From positions 1,038-22,563 of the forward strand of contig DBKS01000021.1 in assembly GCA_002298605.1 (NCBI GenBank): 21,526 bases of DNA, read 5' to 3'. The stretch is from Bifidobacterium sp. UBA744 (lineage in GTDB: Bacteria > Actinomycetota > Actinomycetes > Actinomycetales > Bifidobacteriaceae). This document shows positions 7,515 to 14,538 of the stretch, in pieces. The notes below the pieces were generated by a model that saw nothing but the letters and a program-made list of their open reading frames with translations, did not search any database and was not told the DNA's origin. Every line of letters starts with the position of its first letter. The first letter of the stretch is position 1. The position numbers were made by a program, and so were the translations under genes.

Positions 7515-9665
7515 CTACTCGAACCCGTCCTGACGGATGTTGCCGGCGACCACGAGGATCTCGGTGTCGGGATCCAGCGAGGAAACCTCGAGGTTCATCA
7601 GCAGGAGCAGCTGCTCAAAGTCCGGGTTTGAGAAGTCCATCACACGAGGGCCGATGCACAGGTAGTAATCGGGGCGGATGATGACCTCGGACTGGTAGAC
7701 GGCCATCTCGTCCCACAGCTGCTGCACGGCCTCCTCGAAGTGCGCGGCGTCGGTTTTCAGGGCCAGACCGCGGGCGCGCTGCACCTTGATGAAGCCCTTC
7801 TTGTCGACGATGCGCACCGGGCCGGCCTTGGCGGAAGTGACTTCGGCACTGGTGCCGAAGACGAAGAAGTGGTCGGACTTCTCGAGCAGCACCGCCTTCT
7901 TCGGATCGTCGAGGCGCATGTCCTCGGCGGCGACTTCCTGTGCTTCGGCCACATCGAACTCCTTGAGGTGGTCGCCGGCGGTCTTCACCTCGGTAGAGCC
8001 GGTGGCGATGGCCGTGACCTTGGACGTCTGCGGGTCGATCTCAATGTGCACCTCCACGGAATCCGCGGTGGCGCCCGATTCGATGGCCTTGTTGATGGCC
8101 TCGTTCTTAATGGCCCGCACGTCGTCCTGCGTGGGATTCGGAATGATGCGCTCCACCACGTCGCGAACCATGGCCAGGGCCACGCCGATGGACGAGATGA
8201 CCTCGGCGTTGTCCGGAATCGAATACTTGACGCCCATCTTGTTCGCGAAATAGACGATCAGCGAGGCGGCGCCGCCGCCGACGCCCACCAGCGAGATCTG
8301 ATCCTTCTCGAGCTTGTACTTCTCGGCGAGGTCGAGAATCACCGGCTCGATCTTGGCGTAGGAACGCTCCATGATCTGCGTGGCAATGTCCTCCACGGTG
8401 GTGCCGCAATAGTCGGCCAGCGCCTGCATGGCGAGTTTGGCCGCTTCGGCGTCGCCGTACGAGAAGTATTCGGGCTTCACCAGGCCAAGCACGTTGGCCG
8501 CGCAGGTATTGGTGATGGTGATGTACTTGCCGTCAGACAGCTTCACGCGCACATAGTCGGACGGATCGCCCGGCTTCGGCGAGAAGAATTCGACCTGCGG
8601 GTCCTTGATCTGATCCTTCGGATAGAACACCGCGTATTCGAGGCCGGCGATATGGGCGGAACGCGGACCAACGTCGATCACGCCCTGCTTGTTGGCGCGG
8701 ACCATGGAGCCGCCGGCGCAGCCCAGCACGCGCACGTCGAGGGAGGAGATGAAGGTGGGGTATTTGCCCACGATCGAGTAGTCGATGGCCGGACGGCCAT
8801 TCTTGATGACGCCGATATTGGTGGTGGTGCCGCCGACTTCGAAATACACGCCGTTGGACGCGCGCAGATACATCAGCGAACCCATCACGGAGGCGGCCGG
8901 GCCGGACAGCATGGTAAGCACCGGGCGCTTCTTCATCTCGTTGATTTCCATCACGCCGCCGTCGCCGCGCATGATCATCAGCGGCACGTTCACGCCGGAT
9001 TCACGCACCGACTGCTCGGTGGAGTTGGCGGTGTTGAGCATCTTCGGCAGGATGGACGCGTTGATGGCGGCCGTACGGGTGCGGCGGGTCAGGCCGTAAA
9101 GCTTGGTGATGTCGGAGGCCATGGTCACCGGAATGTTCTTCTCCTGGCAGACCTCGTGCACCAGCTGCTCGGGACCGGCGTCATCCACGCCGAACGCCAT
9201 CGAGGCGACGATCACTTCGGCACCCTGACGCATCAGTTCGTCGATCGCGGAGGCGACGGTGGACTTCTCCAGATGCTTGGTAGTGAGGAAGGCGTTGAAG
9301 ATCTGGATCTTCTTGCCTTCGGCGACTTCGATGTCGCTCAGCTTGGTCTGCCGCTTGGCGAGGAACGCCTCGAAGCCTCCTTTGGCCATGCCGAGCACGC
9401 CGACCTTCGCCACATCGCCTTCGATGAGGGCGTTGGTGGCCTGGGTGGTGGAGTGGGCGACGAAGATCACGTCATCGGGGTTGATGTCATGCTCGCGCAG
9501 GCAGTTCTGGAAGCTTTTCACCACGCCTGCCGCCACGCCTCGCGGATCGTCGTGCGTGGTTTTGACGCTGGACTTGCCGATGATCTCATGGGTGGCATTG
9601 TCGATGGCGACGGCCTTGGTGTGGGTACCGCCGACGTCGATGCCCATTCGTACTGCTCGTGACAT
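7515..9665 (-). CDS. Hydantoinase/oxoprolinase-family protein (ASKHA fold)
   Basis: 716 aa. The N-terminal Hydant_A_N part begins with MGIDVGGTHTKAVAID at 7-22, the phosphate loop of the actin/Hsp70/sugar-kinase fold. VAHSTTQATNALIEGDVAKVGVLGMAKG and the central hydantoinase_A part (MIMRGDGGVMEI, MLSGPAASVMGS, FEVGGTTTNIGVIKNGRP, VGVGGGAASLIVYFANK) follow. The family includes ATP-dependent oxoprolinases, hydantoinases and acetone carboxylase subunits, which open amide rings or activate small substrates. No partner B subunit is present in this window. The substrate is unknown. The last 180 residues are not typical of HyuA and may be a separate domain. The start at 9665 follows GCAGGTG; the frame is open to 9800 but that part is built from the direct repeats at 9757-9791. 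The transporter gene lies upstream. Confidence 0.82.
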   Translation of the reverse strand: MSRAVRMGIDVGGTHTKAVAIDNATHEIIGKSSVKTTHDDPRGVAAGVVKSFQNCLREHDINPDDVIFVAHSTTQATNALIEGDVAKVGVLGMAKGGFEAFLAKRQTKLSDIEVAEGKKIQIFNAFLTTKHLEKSTVASAIDELMRQGAEVIVASMAFGVDDAGPEQLVHEVCQEKNIPVTMASDITKLYGLTRRTRTAAINASILPKMLNTANSTEQSVRESGVNVPLMIMRGDGGVMEINEMKKRPVLTMLSGPAASVMGSLMYLRASNGVYFEVGGTTTNIGVIKNGRPAIDYSIVGKYPTFISSLDVRVLGCAGGSMVRANKQGVIDVGPRSAHIAGLEYAVFYPKDQIKDPQVEFFSPKPGDPSDYVRVKLSDGKYITITNTCAANVLGLVKPEYFSYGDAEAAKLAMQALADYCGTTVEDIATQIMERSYAKIEPVILDLAEKYKLEKDQISLVGVGGGAASLIVYFANKMGVKYSIPDNAEVISSIGVALAMVRDVVERIIPNPTQDDVRAIKNEAINKAIESGATADSVEVHIEIDPQTSKVTAIATGSTEVKTAGDHLKEFDVAEAQEVAAEDMRLDDPKKAVLLEKSDHFFVFGTSAEVTSAKAGPVRIVDKKGFIKVQRARGLALKTDAAHFEEAVQQLWDEMAVYQSEVIIRPDYYLCIGPRVMDFSNPDFEQLLLLMNLEVSSLDPDTEILVVAGNIRQDGFE

Positions 9666-9756
9666 AAGGGATTGCACCTGCTTTGACAAATAGGAAATGA
9701 TAAAGAGTGAAGGGCTCCGCAGGCCGGCGGATCGTTCCAGCGGGCCGGCGGAGGGG

Positions 9757-9791
9757 TTCAGTTGTATGTTCAGTTGTGAATATTCAGTTGT
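9757..9791. repeat. Three direct repeats ACAACTGAA upstream of the hydantoinase-family gene
   Basis: On the minus strand the 9-mer ACAACTGAA occurs three times (complements of 9757-9765, 9769-9777 and 9783-9791), with starts 12 and 14 bp apart. They lie about 90-125 nt upstream of the start codon at 9665, just inside the hairpin that ends the transporter unit. This is the pattern of a repeated regulator half-site in a promoter. No clear -35/-10 pair was found. Confidence 0.5.
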
Positions 9792-9823
9792 GGTCTTCAA
9801 TCATGTCGATCTGGGAGCTGCGG

Positions 9824-9863
9824 TCTTGCGGCCCGATTCCCGCATTGGACTCGGGCCGCAAGA
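9824..9863 (-). terminator. Hairpin after the transporter gene, no U-tract
   Basis: TCTTGCGGCCCGA (9824-9836) and TCGGGCCGCAAGA (9851-9863) form a perfect 13-bp stem with a 14-nt loop, 23 nt past the transporter stop. No T-run is seen on the minus strand. It probably separates the transporter message from the hydantoinase-family gene. Confidence 0.55.
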
Positions 9864-9886
9864 TCGGTCAGCGCGCCGTCAGACAA

Positions 9887-11284
9887 TCAGCCGACCAGGC
9901 TGCCGTACATGAAGAAGGCGGCGAACATCAGGATGGCGCCGGCGATCCAGCCGGTCGGGATGGACATCTTCATGAAGTCCTTCGAAGAGACCTTCGAGTA
10001 GCCGAGACCCCAAGCAACCCAGGACTGGGTGATATCAAGGTGCTGCGGGACGATGGTCGCGGTGGCGAGCACCGGGTACATGAAGGCGACCGGCCACTGG
10101 AACACGGAGAGCACCAGGGCCGCGACGGCGGTGCCGGAGCCGACCAGGTTGGTGGGGCCGCGGAAGAAGCCGAGCGGGATGATAACCGCGAAGATCAGGC
10201 AGATCATGAAGGCGTTGTGAGGAATCGCGTTACCCACGATGGCCTCGAAGTACGGGGCCGCGTAGATGGCGGCGTTGTTGAACATGGACAACGTCAGGAG
10301 GAAGCCGATCATCGGGGCCACGTCGACGGAACCGTCGGCGAATTCCTTGGCCAGGCGACGGCAGACCTCGGTGAAACCGCCCTTGAACAGGTTGCCGGTG
10401 GTGAGCAGGGCGTAGAGGGCCGCGATGATGAAGGCGAGGATCACCGGGAAGGTGGTGGTGGATTCCTTGCCGGTCTTCGGGTCGACTTCAGTGACCTTGA
10501 TGAGCACGATGATGATCACCGGCAGCACCACGGAGATCCAGGAGTACCAAGGGGCGTTCTCCTTGGCGGAAACCGGGGCCTGGGCGGCCCAGGAGCGGGT
10601 GGACTTCTTGCCCCGCATGGCGATGAAGGACACCACGAGCACGGTGATGAGGGCCACTGCGGCCATCACGCAGGCGAAGGGGAAGTACTGGGTGTAGTCG
10701 TACTCGTTGAGGAAGCGGGCGTCCATGCCGCCCAGGATGCCCTGGTACTGCTTGAAGTTGGTCACGTTGGCGCAGATGCCGGCCATGATCGAACCCATGA
10801 AGCTGAACAGCGCGATGGCCGTCGGAATGCCCAATGCCTGCAGGATCGGCAGCACGATCACGGCGATGGAGATCACCGGGCCGATGCCGGTCATGGAGGT
10901 GAAGATGAGCATGGTGACGATGCACAGCAGGGTCATGGTGATCTTCGGACGGTCGCCGCCGAGCTCCACGACTTTGCGGATCAGGGTGGCGGCGATGCCG
11001 GTATCCATCAGGACGCGGCCGAAGAACGCGCCGAAGAAGACGTTGACGAGGATGGACTTCGCGTAGCCCTCGGGGCCGGTCTGATAGACGTATTGGAAGA
11101 CGTCAAGCCAGTTCTGGCCGTCCATCTTGGGGTTGGGCGATATTGCGTTGCCGACCATGGCGAGCGCCATCCAGAGCGTTGCGATGACGAAGAAGCCCAC
11201 CATCAGATTGTGGCCTTTGACGCAATACCAGATCATGCCGGCGAAGGTCAGGATCAGGATTACGCCGATGATTATCTCAACCAT
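9887..11284 (-). CDS. Organic-anion transporter of the ion-transporter superfamily (DcuC/CitM/GntP-like)
   Basis: 465 aa, integral membrane protein with about 11-12 hydrophobic segments. Examples are EIIIGVILILTFAGMIWY at the N-terminus, ISIAVIVLPILQALGIPTAIALF and WISVVLPVIIIVLI. The re-entrant-like motif TSMTGIGPVISI at about 140 and the partly repeated FRGPTNLVGSGTAVAALVLSVFQWP in the second half fit the two-fold repeat of ion-transporter superfamily carriers for carboxylates and sugar acids. The exact family is uncertain. Pairing with a hydantoinase/oxoprolinase-family gene suggests import of that enzyme's substrate (inference); a sugar acid or dicarboxylate is also possible. The start at 11284 follows a weak site (GAAAGAGAG). 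Two tandem operator-like sites lie upstream (11364-11397). Confidence 0.78.
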   Translation of the reverse strand: MVEIIIGVILILTFAGMIWYCVKGHNLMVGFFVIATLWMALAMVGNAISPNPKMDGQNWLDVFQYVYQTGPEGYAKSILVNVFFGAFFGRVLMDTGIAATLIRKVVELGGDRPKITMTLLCIVTMLIFTSMTGIGPVISIAVIVLPILQALGIPTAIALFSFMGSIMAGICANVTNFKQYQGILGGMDARFLNEYDYTQYFPFACVMAAVALITVLVVSFIAMRGKKSTRSWAAQAPVSAKENAPWYSWISVVLPVIIIVLIKVTEVDPKTGKESTTTFPVILAFIIAALYALLTTGNLFKGGFTEVCRRLAKEFADGSVDVAPMIGFLLTLSMFNNAAIYAAPYFEAIVGNAIPHNAFMICLIFAVIIPLGFFRGPTNLVGSGTAVAALVLSVFQWPVAFMYPVLATATIVPQHLDITQSWVAWGLGYSKVSSKDFMKMSIPTGWIAGAILMFAAFFMYGSLVG

Positions 11285-11363
11285 TGCGTTGATCTCTCTT
11301 TCAACTCAAGCCGGCATCACTGCCGGACATCGTGTAGGACTAAGCGTCGTCGCTTACCCCCCA

Positions 11364-11397
11364 ACTGGTATATCAGACCACAAACTGACATGCCAGT
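11364..11397. promoter_or_regulatory. Two tandem operator-like sites, ACTG-N6-CAG, 20 bp apart
   Basis: AACTGGTATATCAGAC (11363-11378) and AACTGACATGCCAGTC (11383-11398) share the form AACTG-NN-AT-NN-CAG-N-C and are spaced exactly 20 bp, about two helical turns. They lie 80-115 nt upstream of the transporter start. On the minus strand TATACC within the first copy could serve as -10, so a bound dimer pair would block or activate this promoter. The half-site AACTG recurs in the repeats at 9757-9791. Confidence 0.5.
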
Positions 11398-11491
11398 CGA
11401 ACGGTTACCATGCTAGCACCGTTGCCGGAGTTTGCAAATTATTCGCGAGATCGCACCGTCACCGGCGAGTCGCACAGATATGCCGCCTACC

Positions 11492-11529
11492 GAAAACGCC
11501 CGAGTTGGAGCCCGAGTTGGAGCCCGGGC
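11492..11529 (-). terminator. Putative terminator with 12-bp tandem repeat after the AEC transporter gene
   Basis: CCCGAGTTGGAG occurs twice in tandem (11499-11510, 11511-11522). On the minus strand GCCCG (complement of 11525-11529) can pair with CGGGC (complement of 11498-11502, or of 11510-11514 with a shorter loop), followed by GTTTTC (complement of 11492-11497). It lies 50-85 nt past the AEC stop. The stem is short, so the call is weak. Confidence 0.35.
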
Positions 11530-11577
11530 GATGCCAACAGCCCCAATCGACCCGAAGCGGATTTGCGGCAGACGGTC

Positions 11578-12516
11578 CTACAGCAGCGTCGGCATCCACG
11601 CGCACAGGCCGGCCATGATCAGCAGGGAGATGATCGCCGAGACGGTCAGCGAGAATCCGGCCAGCTCTCCGCGATCCAGCGTCTGGTCGGCGAATTTGGT
11701 GGAGAAGATCGAAATCGGCGCAAAGGCGGTGATCGCCACCACCATGCGCACCTCGGGAGCCAACGGCAGCAGGAACCACGCGGCCAGCGCGGCGACGACG
11801 GCGACGGCGAGCCGCCAGCCGAGCACTTTCGCCATGTCGACGATTTCGCCCCTGGCGTGCGGGATCTCCATCATCATGCCCACCATCACCATCGACAGGA
11901 AGGTGTTGGCGTTGGCGAACGGGGTGATGACCATCACAACCGGATCGGGAACGGGAATGCCCGTCAGCAGCATCACGATCATGACCATGTACATGTCGAA
12001 TGGAACGGACGAATAGAAGTTGCGGGCGATCGTGCGGCATTTCTGTCTGGCGGTCATGCCGTCCCAGTTCGCGTCAAGATGCAGCAGCAGATTGGTGAGC
12101 ACCAGCGAGCCGGCGGCGCACATGATCGCGTTGCCGGTGTCGAACATCACCACGGCCACACCGGCGCCGGCGCCCAGAAAAGTGGTGATGACGGGCAGAG
12201 CGAAACTGCCCACATTGAAAGTGGTGCCCACCAGCATCTGGAAACCACGCGACCGCTTGGACTGCCTGCGTTCGACCGCATAGATAACGAGCAACGGAAC
12301 CAATGTGGCGAGGAAACCGAGCAGGATCACCCAAAACATGCGCAGATCGTGGTCGTTCTTGGCGAAGGACTGAATCACCGCCGCAGGCAATGTGATATTG
12401 AAAATCAGGGTCTGCAGCAGCTTGTAGTCGTCATGCCCGAAAAAACCGAAACGCTTGCCGGCATACCCGATCAGAATGGCGAGCATCAAAGCTCCCGTTT
12501 GCATGGCCAGATCCAT
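11578..12516 (-). CDS. AEC (auxin efflux carrier) family transporter
   Basis: 312 aa with about 10 membrane segments. MQTGALMLAILIGYAGKRFGFF at the N-terminus and LIFNITLPAAVIQSF carry the conserved N-terminal half signature of the family (helix, GY/GK, then LNxxLPA). The second half repeats it (LLTGIPVPDPV... ANANTFLSMVMVGMMMEIP). AEC proteins move organic acids, often malate-like anions, across the membrane; the substrate here is unknown but a sugar acid or end product of the rhamnonate/uronate route would fit. The start at 12516 has AGGGAAGAGGG 4-5 nt upstream; a TTG-started longer form (12546) is less likely. It follows iclR by 136 nt, probably in the same transcription unit. Confidence 0.85.
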   Translation of the reverse strand: MDLAMQTGALMLAILIGYAGKRFGFFGHDDYKLLQTLIFNITLPAAVIQSFAKNDHDLRMFWVILLGFLATLVPLLVIYAVERRQSKRSRGFQMLVGTTFNVGSFALPVITTFLGAGAGVAVVMFDTGNAIMCAAGSLVLTNLLLHLDANWDGMTARQKCRTIARNFYSSVPFDMYMVMIVMLLTGIPVPDPVVMVITPFANANTFLSMVMVGMMMEIPHARGEIVDMAKVLGWRLAVAVVAALAAWFLLPLAPEVRMVVAITAFAPISIFSTKFADQTLDRGELAGFSLTVSAIISLLIMAGLCAWMPTLL

Positions 12517-12652
12517 AAAGCCCTCTTCCCTGTGCATCATCGGCAATGAATGCCCGACGAGGATTCAGACTACTCGCAGACCTCACCCGACAAACGTCGT
12601 TTCCGCCACTTGACCGGGCTGACCAGATGGATCCGAACCGGTCGTGCCGGCA

Positions 12653-13453
12653 TTATTCGACCGAAGACCGGGCACCCCACCGCACATGGGCGCCAAGTTC
12701 CGCCGAAATGCGGTCGGCGGCGGCACGCACCACCGGGCCAAGGCCCTTCATTCGCCGCGGCGGCATCACCTGCGTCATGGCGGAAACGGAAATCGCGCCC
12801 ACCACGGCACCGGTGGCGTCATGAATCGGAGCGGCCACGCACCGGATGCCCGGCTCGTTCTCCTCGAGATCATAGGCGAAGCCCTGATCGGCATACGTGG
12901 CCATGGCCTTGGCGAAGGCGCGCGCGGACGAAAAATCATGTTGCGGCTGGCGCGTCATGCGCGAACGGTCGGACAGGAACTGCGACTCCCAACGGTCGGG
13001 GGAATCCATCAGCAACGCCTTGCCGATGCCGGTGTAGGTCAGCGGCATGCGCACGCCGGGCCACGACCGGATTTCCACATTGCGACTGCCATGGATCTTA
13101 TCCAGATACAGGCATTCACCGTCATCCTCGACGGCCAGGTGGATGGTGTCCCTGACCTCCTCAGCCAGGTCGAGCATCACCGGATGCGCGACGCCCCGCA
13201 GCGAAACCTGTTCACGGGCCCGGAACCCCAGTTCGATCAGCGCCGGCCCCAGCGCCAGCAGACCATCCGAGGTGTCGCGCAGATAGCGCATGGCACGCAG
13301 CGCCTGAATCAGCCTGTGGGCGGTGGAGCGGGTCAGGCCGGTGGCGCCGACCACTTCGGCCAGCGTGGTCGCGCCGTCCGCCACCGCCTGCAACACGGTC
13401 AGTCCGTTCATCAGGGTTTGCGTACCCGGAACAACCGGCGTCTCGCTTGTCAT
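12653..13453 (-). CDS. IclR-family transcriptional regulator
   Basis: 266 aa from the chosen start. The N-terminal winged helix is at about 15-75 (MNGLTVLQAVADGATTLAEVVGATGLTRSTAHRLIQALRAMRYLR). The IclR effector domain follows (VMLDLAEEVRDTIHLAVEDDGECLYLDKIHGSRNVEIRSWPGVRMPLTYTGIGKALL, then GIRCVAAPIHDATGAVVGAISVSAMTQ), including the conserved PL..TGiGKA and GIRC.A.PI motifs. IclR members often repress 2-keto-3-deoxy-sugar-acid and aromatic-acid genes (KdgR type) and sense keto acids. The ATG at 13453 has AAGG and GGAG upstream; ATGs at 13462 and 13483 are less well placed. It lies 101 nt downstream of rhmA and upstream of the AEC gene, so it probably controls one or both (inference). Confidence 0.9.
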   Translation of the reverse strand: MTSETPVVPGTQTLMNGLTVLQAVADGATTLAEVVGATGLTRSTAHRLIQALRAMRYLRDTSDGLLALGPALIELGFRAREQVSLRGVAHPVMLDLAEEVRDTIHLAVEDDGECLYLDKIHGSRNVEIRSWPGVRMPLTYTGIGKALLMDSPDRWESQFLSDRSRMTRQPQHDFSSARAFAKAMATYADQGFAYDLEENEPGIRCVAAPIHDATGAVVGAISVSAMTQVMPPRRMKGLGPVVRAAADRISAELGAHVRWGARSSVE

Positions 13454-13490
13454 ATGCTCCATCCTTGGGATTGCCATGGGCACGATATGT

Positions 13491-13546
13491 CATTGGGCCG
13501 CGTTGCCGTATGCAGCGTGGCCCAATGCCTTCGGCACGTGCCGAAG
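13491..13546. promoter_or_regulatory. Two palindromic elements between rhmA and iclR
   Basis: CTTCGGCACGTGCCGAAG (13529-13546) is a perfect 18-bp palindrome, and CATTGGGCC (13491-13499) with GGCCCAATG (13519-13527) is a 9-bp inverted repeat with 19 nt between the arms. They lie 40-95 nt upstream of iclR and 9-60 nt after the rhmA stop. They may be the IclR operator, a terminator pair for rhmA (no T-run is present), or both. Confidence 0.4.
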
Positions 13547-13554
13547 TCGTCAGT

Positions 13555-14328
13555 TCACTCCTCGTAGGCTGCAAGCTCGGCCTGAAGGCCACGCACCAGC
13601 ACGTCGGTGTCGCCGGCGACCGCCACGAAGGAAGCGCCCCAGTCGAAATACCGCTTGGCGGTGGCGGGGTCCCAAGCCAGCGAGCCAATGGCCTTGCCAT
13701 GGGCCTTGATGCGTTCGAAGGCGTATCGCACCTTGTCCTGGATGGCGGCCGCGTCATCCGGATGACCAAGCGAGGCGGACAGGTCAGCCGGCCCGATGAA
13801 GATCGCATCATACCCGGGCACGGCGGCGATCTCGTCGATATTGTTCAGCCCCTCTTCGGACTCGATCTGCAGAATCGTGCAGATTTCGTTCTTGGCGTCG
13901 CGCATATAATTCGGAATCAATCCCCAGCGACCGGAGCGGGCGATCACGCCGCCTACGCCGCGAATGCCTTCGGGGGCGTAGTTGACGGCCCTGACCATCA
14001 ACTCAGCCTCCTCCCTGGTGTTGATCATCGGCAGCAGCAACGTCTGGGCTCCCAGATCCAGCACCTGCTTGACCAGCACCGGATCGGCATGCGGCGGACG
14101 CACCACCGGCACAGTGGGATATCCGTGTACGGCTCGCAGCTGATCCAGTATGGTGTTGAGATCGTTCGGCCCATGCTCGCCATCAATCAGCAACCAGTCG
14201 TAACCGACCTCGGCGGCGATCTCAATGGACGTGGCCGACCCCATGGCGACCCACAGGCCCTTGAGCCGGGCACCCGGCTGCCTGATGGCGACCTTGAATT
14301 CATTCCTGGGCAAGGCAACGGAAGTCAT
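13555..14328 (-). CDS. rhmA: 2-keto-3-deoxy-L-rhamnonate aldolase (HpcH/HpaI family)
   Basis: 257 aa, class II metal-dependent aldolase that splits 2-keto-3-deoxy-L-rhamnonate into pyruvate and L-lactaldehyde. By recall it follows E. coli RhmA (YfaU) closely: GYDWLLIDGEH at 42-52 with catalytic His52, PVVRPP (Arg78), VKQVLDLGAQTLLLPMINT, GIRGVG, and IGPADLSASLGHP from 178; Glu156 and Asp182 are the metal ligands. The motif set distinguishes it moderately from HpaI/GarL relatives, and the nearby L-rhamnonate dehydratase strengthens the call. The ATG at 14328 with AAAGGA upstream is chosen; the frame is open to 14490 but the extra sequence is not family-like. A possible -35, TTGACG, lies 35-41 nt upstream with a poor -10. 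It precedes iclR, and a strong terminator separates it from rhmD. Confidence 0.88.
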   Translation of the reverse strand: MTSVALPRNEFKVAIRQPGARLKGLWVAMGSATSIEIAAEVGYDWLLIDGEHGPNDLNTILDQLRAVHGYPTVPVVRPPHADPVLVKQVLDLGAQTLLLPMINTREEAELMVRAVNYAPEGIRGVGGVIARSGRWGLIPNYMRDAKNEICTILQIESEEGLNNIDEIAAVPGYDAIFIGPADLSASLGHPDDAAAIQDKVRYAFERIKAHGKAIGSLAWDPATAKRYFDWGASFVAVAGDTDVLVRGLQAELAAYEE

Positions 14329-14444
14329 CCTTGACTGTTCCTTTCTAACAAAACTTTGATTCGATGCGTCAAGCCGTACCAGCAGCCCGAAGCGAAGGCG
14401 CTTCGCCGTGCAACTCGCCATCCGACCCGACCGGCGTTCAACGG

Positions 14445-14485
14445 AAAAAGGGAAGACCGGAGACATGGACGCAACCGGTCTCCCC
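14445..14485 (-). terminator. Intrinsic terminator of rhmD
   Basis: On the minus strand an 11-bp stem (complements of 14475-14485 and 14450-14460, one G-U pair) with a 14-nt loop is followed at once by TTTTT (complement of 14445-14449). This is the only textbook U-tract terminator in the window. It means rhmA, iclR and the AEC gene need their own promoter or read-through. A second GC stem, CTCCGCGG/CCGCGGAG (14499-14506 with 14522-14529), precedes it. Confidence 0.85.
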
Positions 14486-14538
14486 TTCACATACGAGACT
14501 CCGCGGCGCCCGCACAGGGGCCCGCGGAGCTTCGCATA

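Noticed and set aside
5647..11416. Very long plus-strand open frames (5647-7533, 7740-9662, 9707-11416)
   Set aside because: They are mirror images of minus-strand genes in GC-rich DNA, made of His/Arg/Gly/Asp-rich low-complexity sequence without domains or ribosome sites, while the opposite frames have clear family motifs.
14388..14405. Small hairpin CGAAGCG/CGCTTCG upstream of rhmA as an operator
   Set aside because: A 7-bp stem with a 4-nt loop is frequent in such GC-rich DNA and has no second copy.
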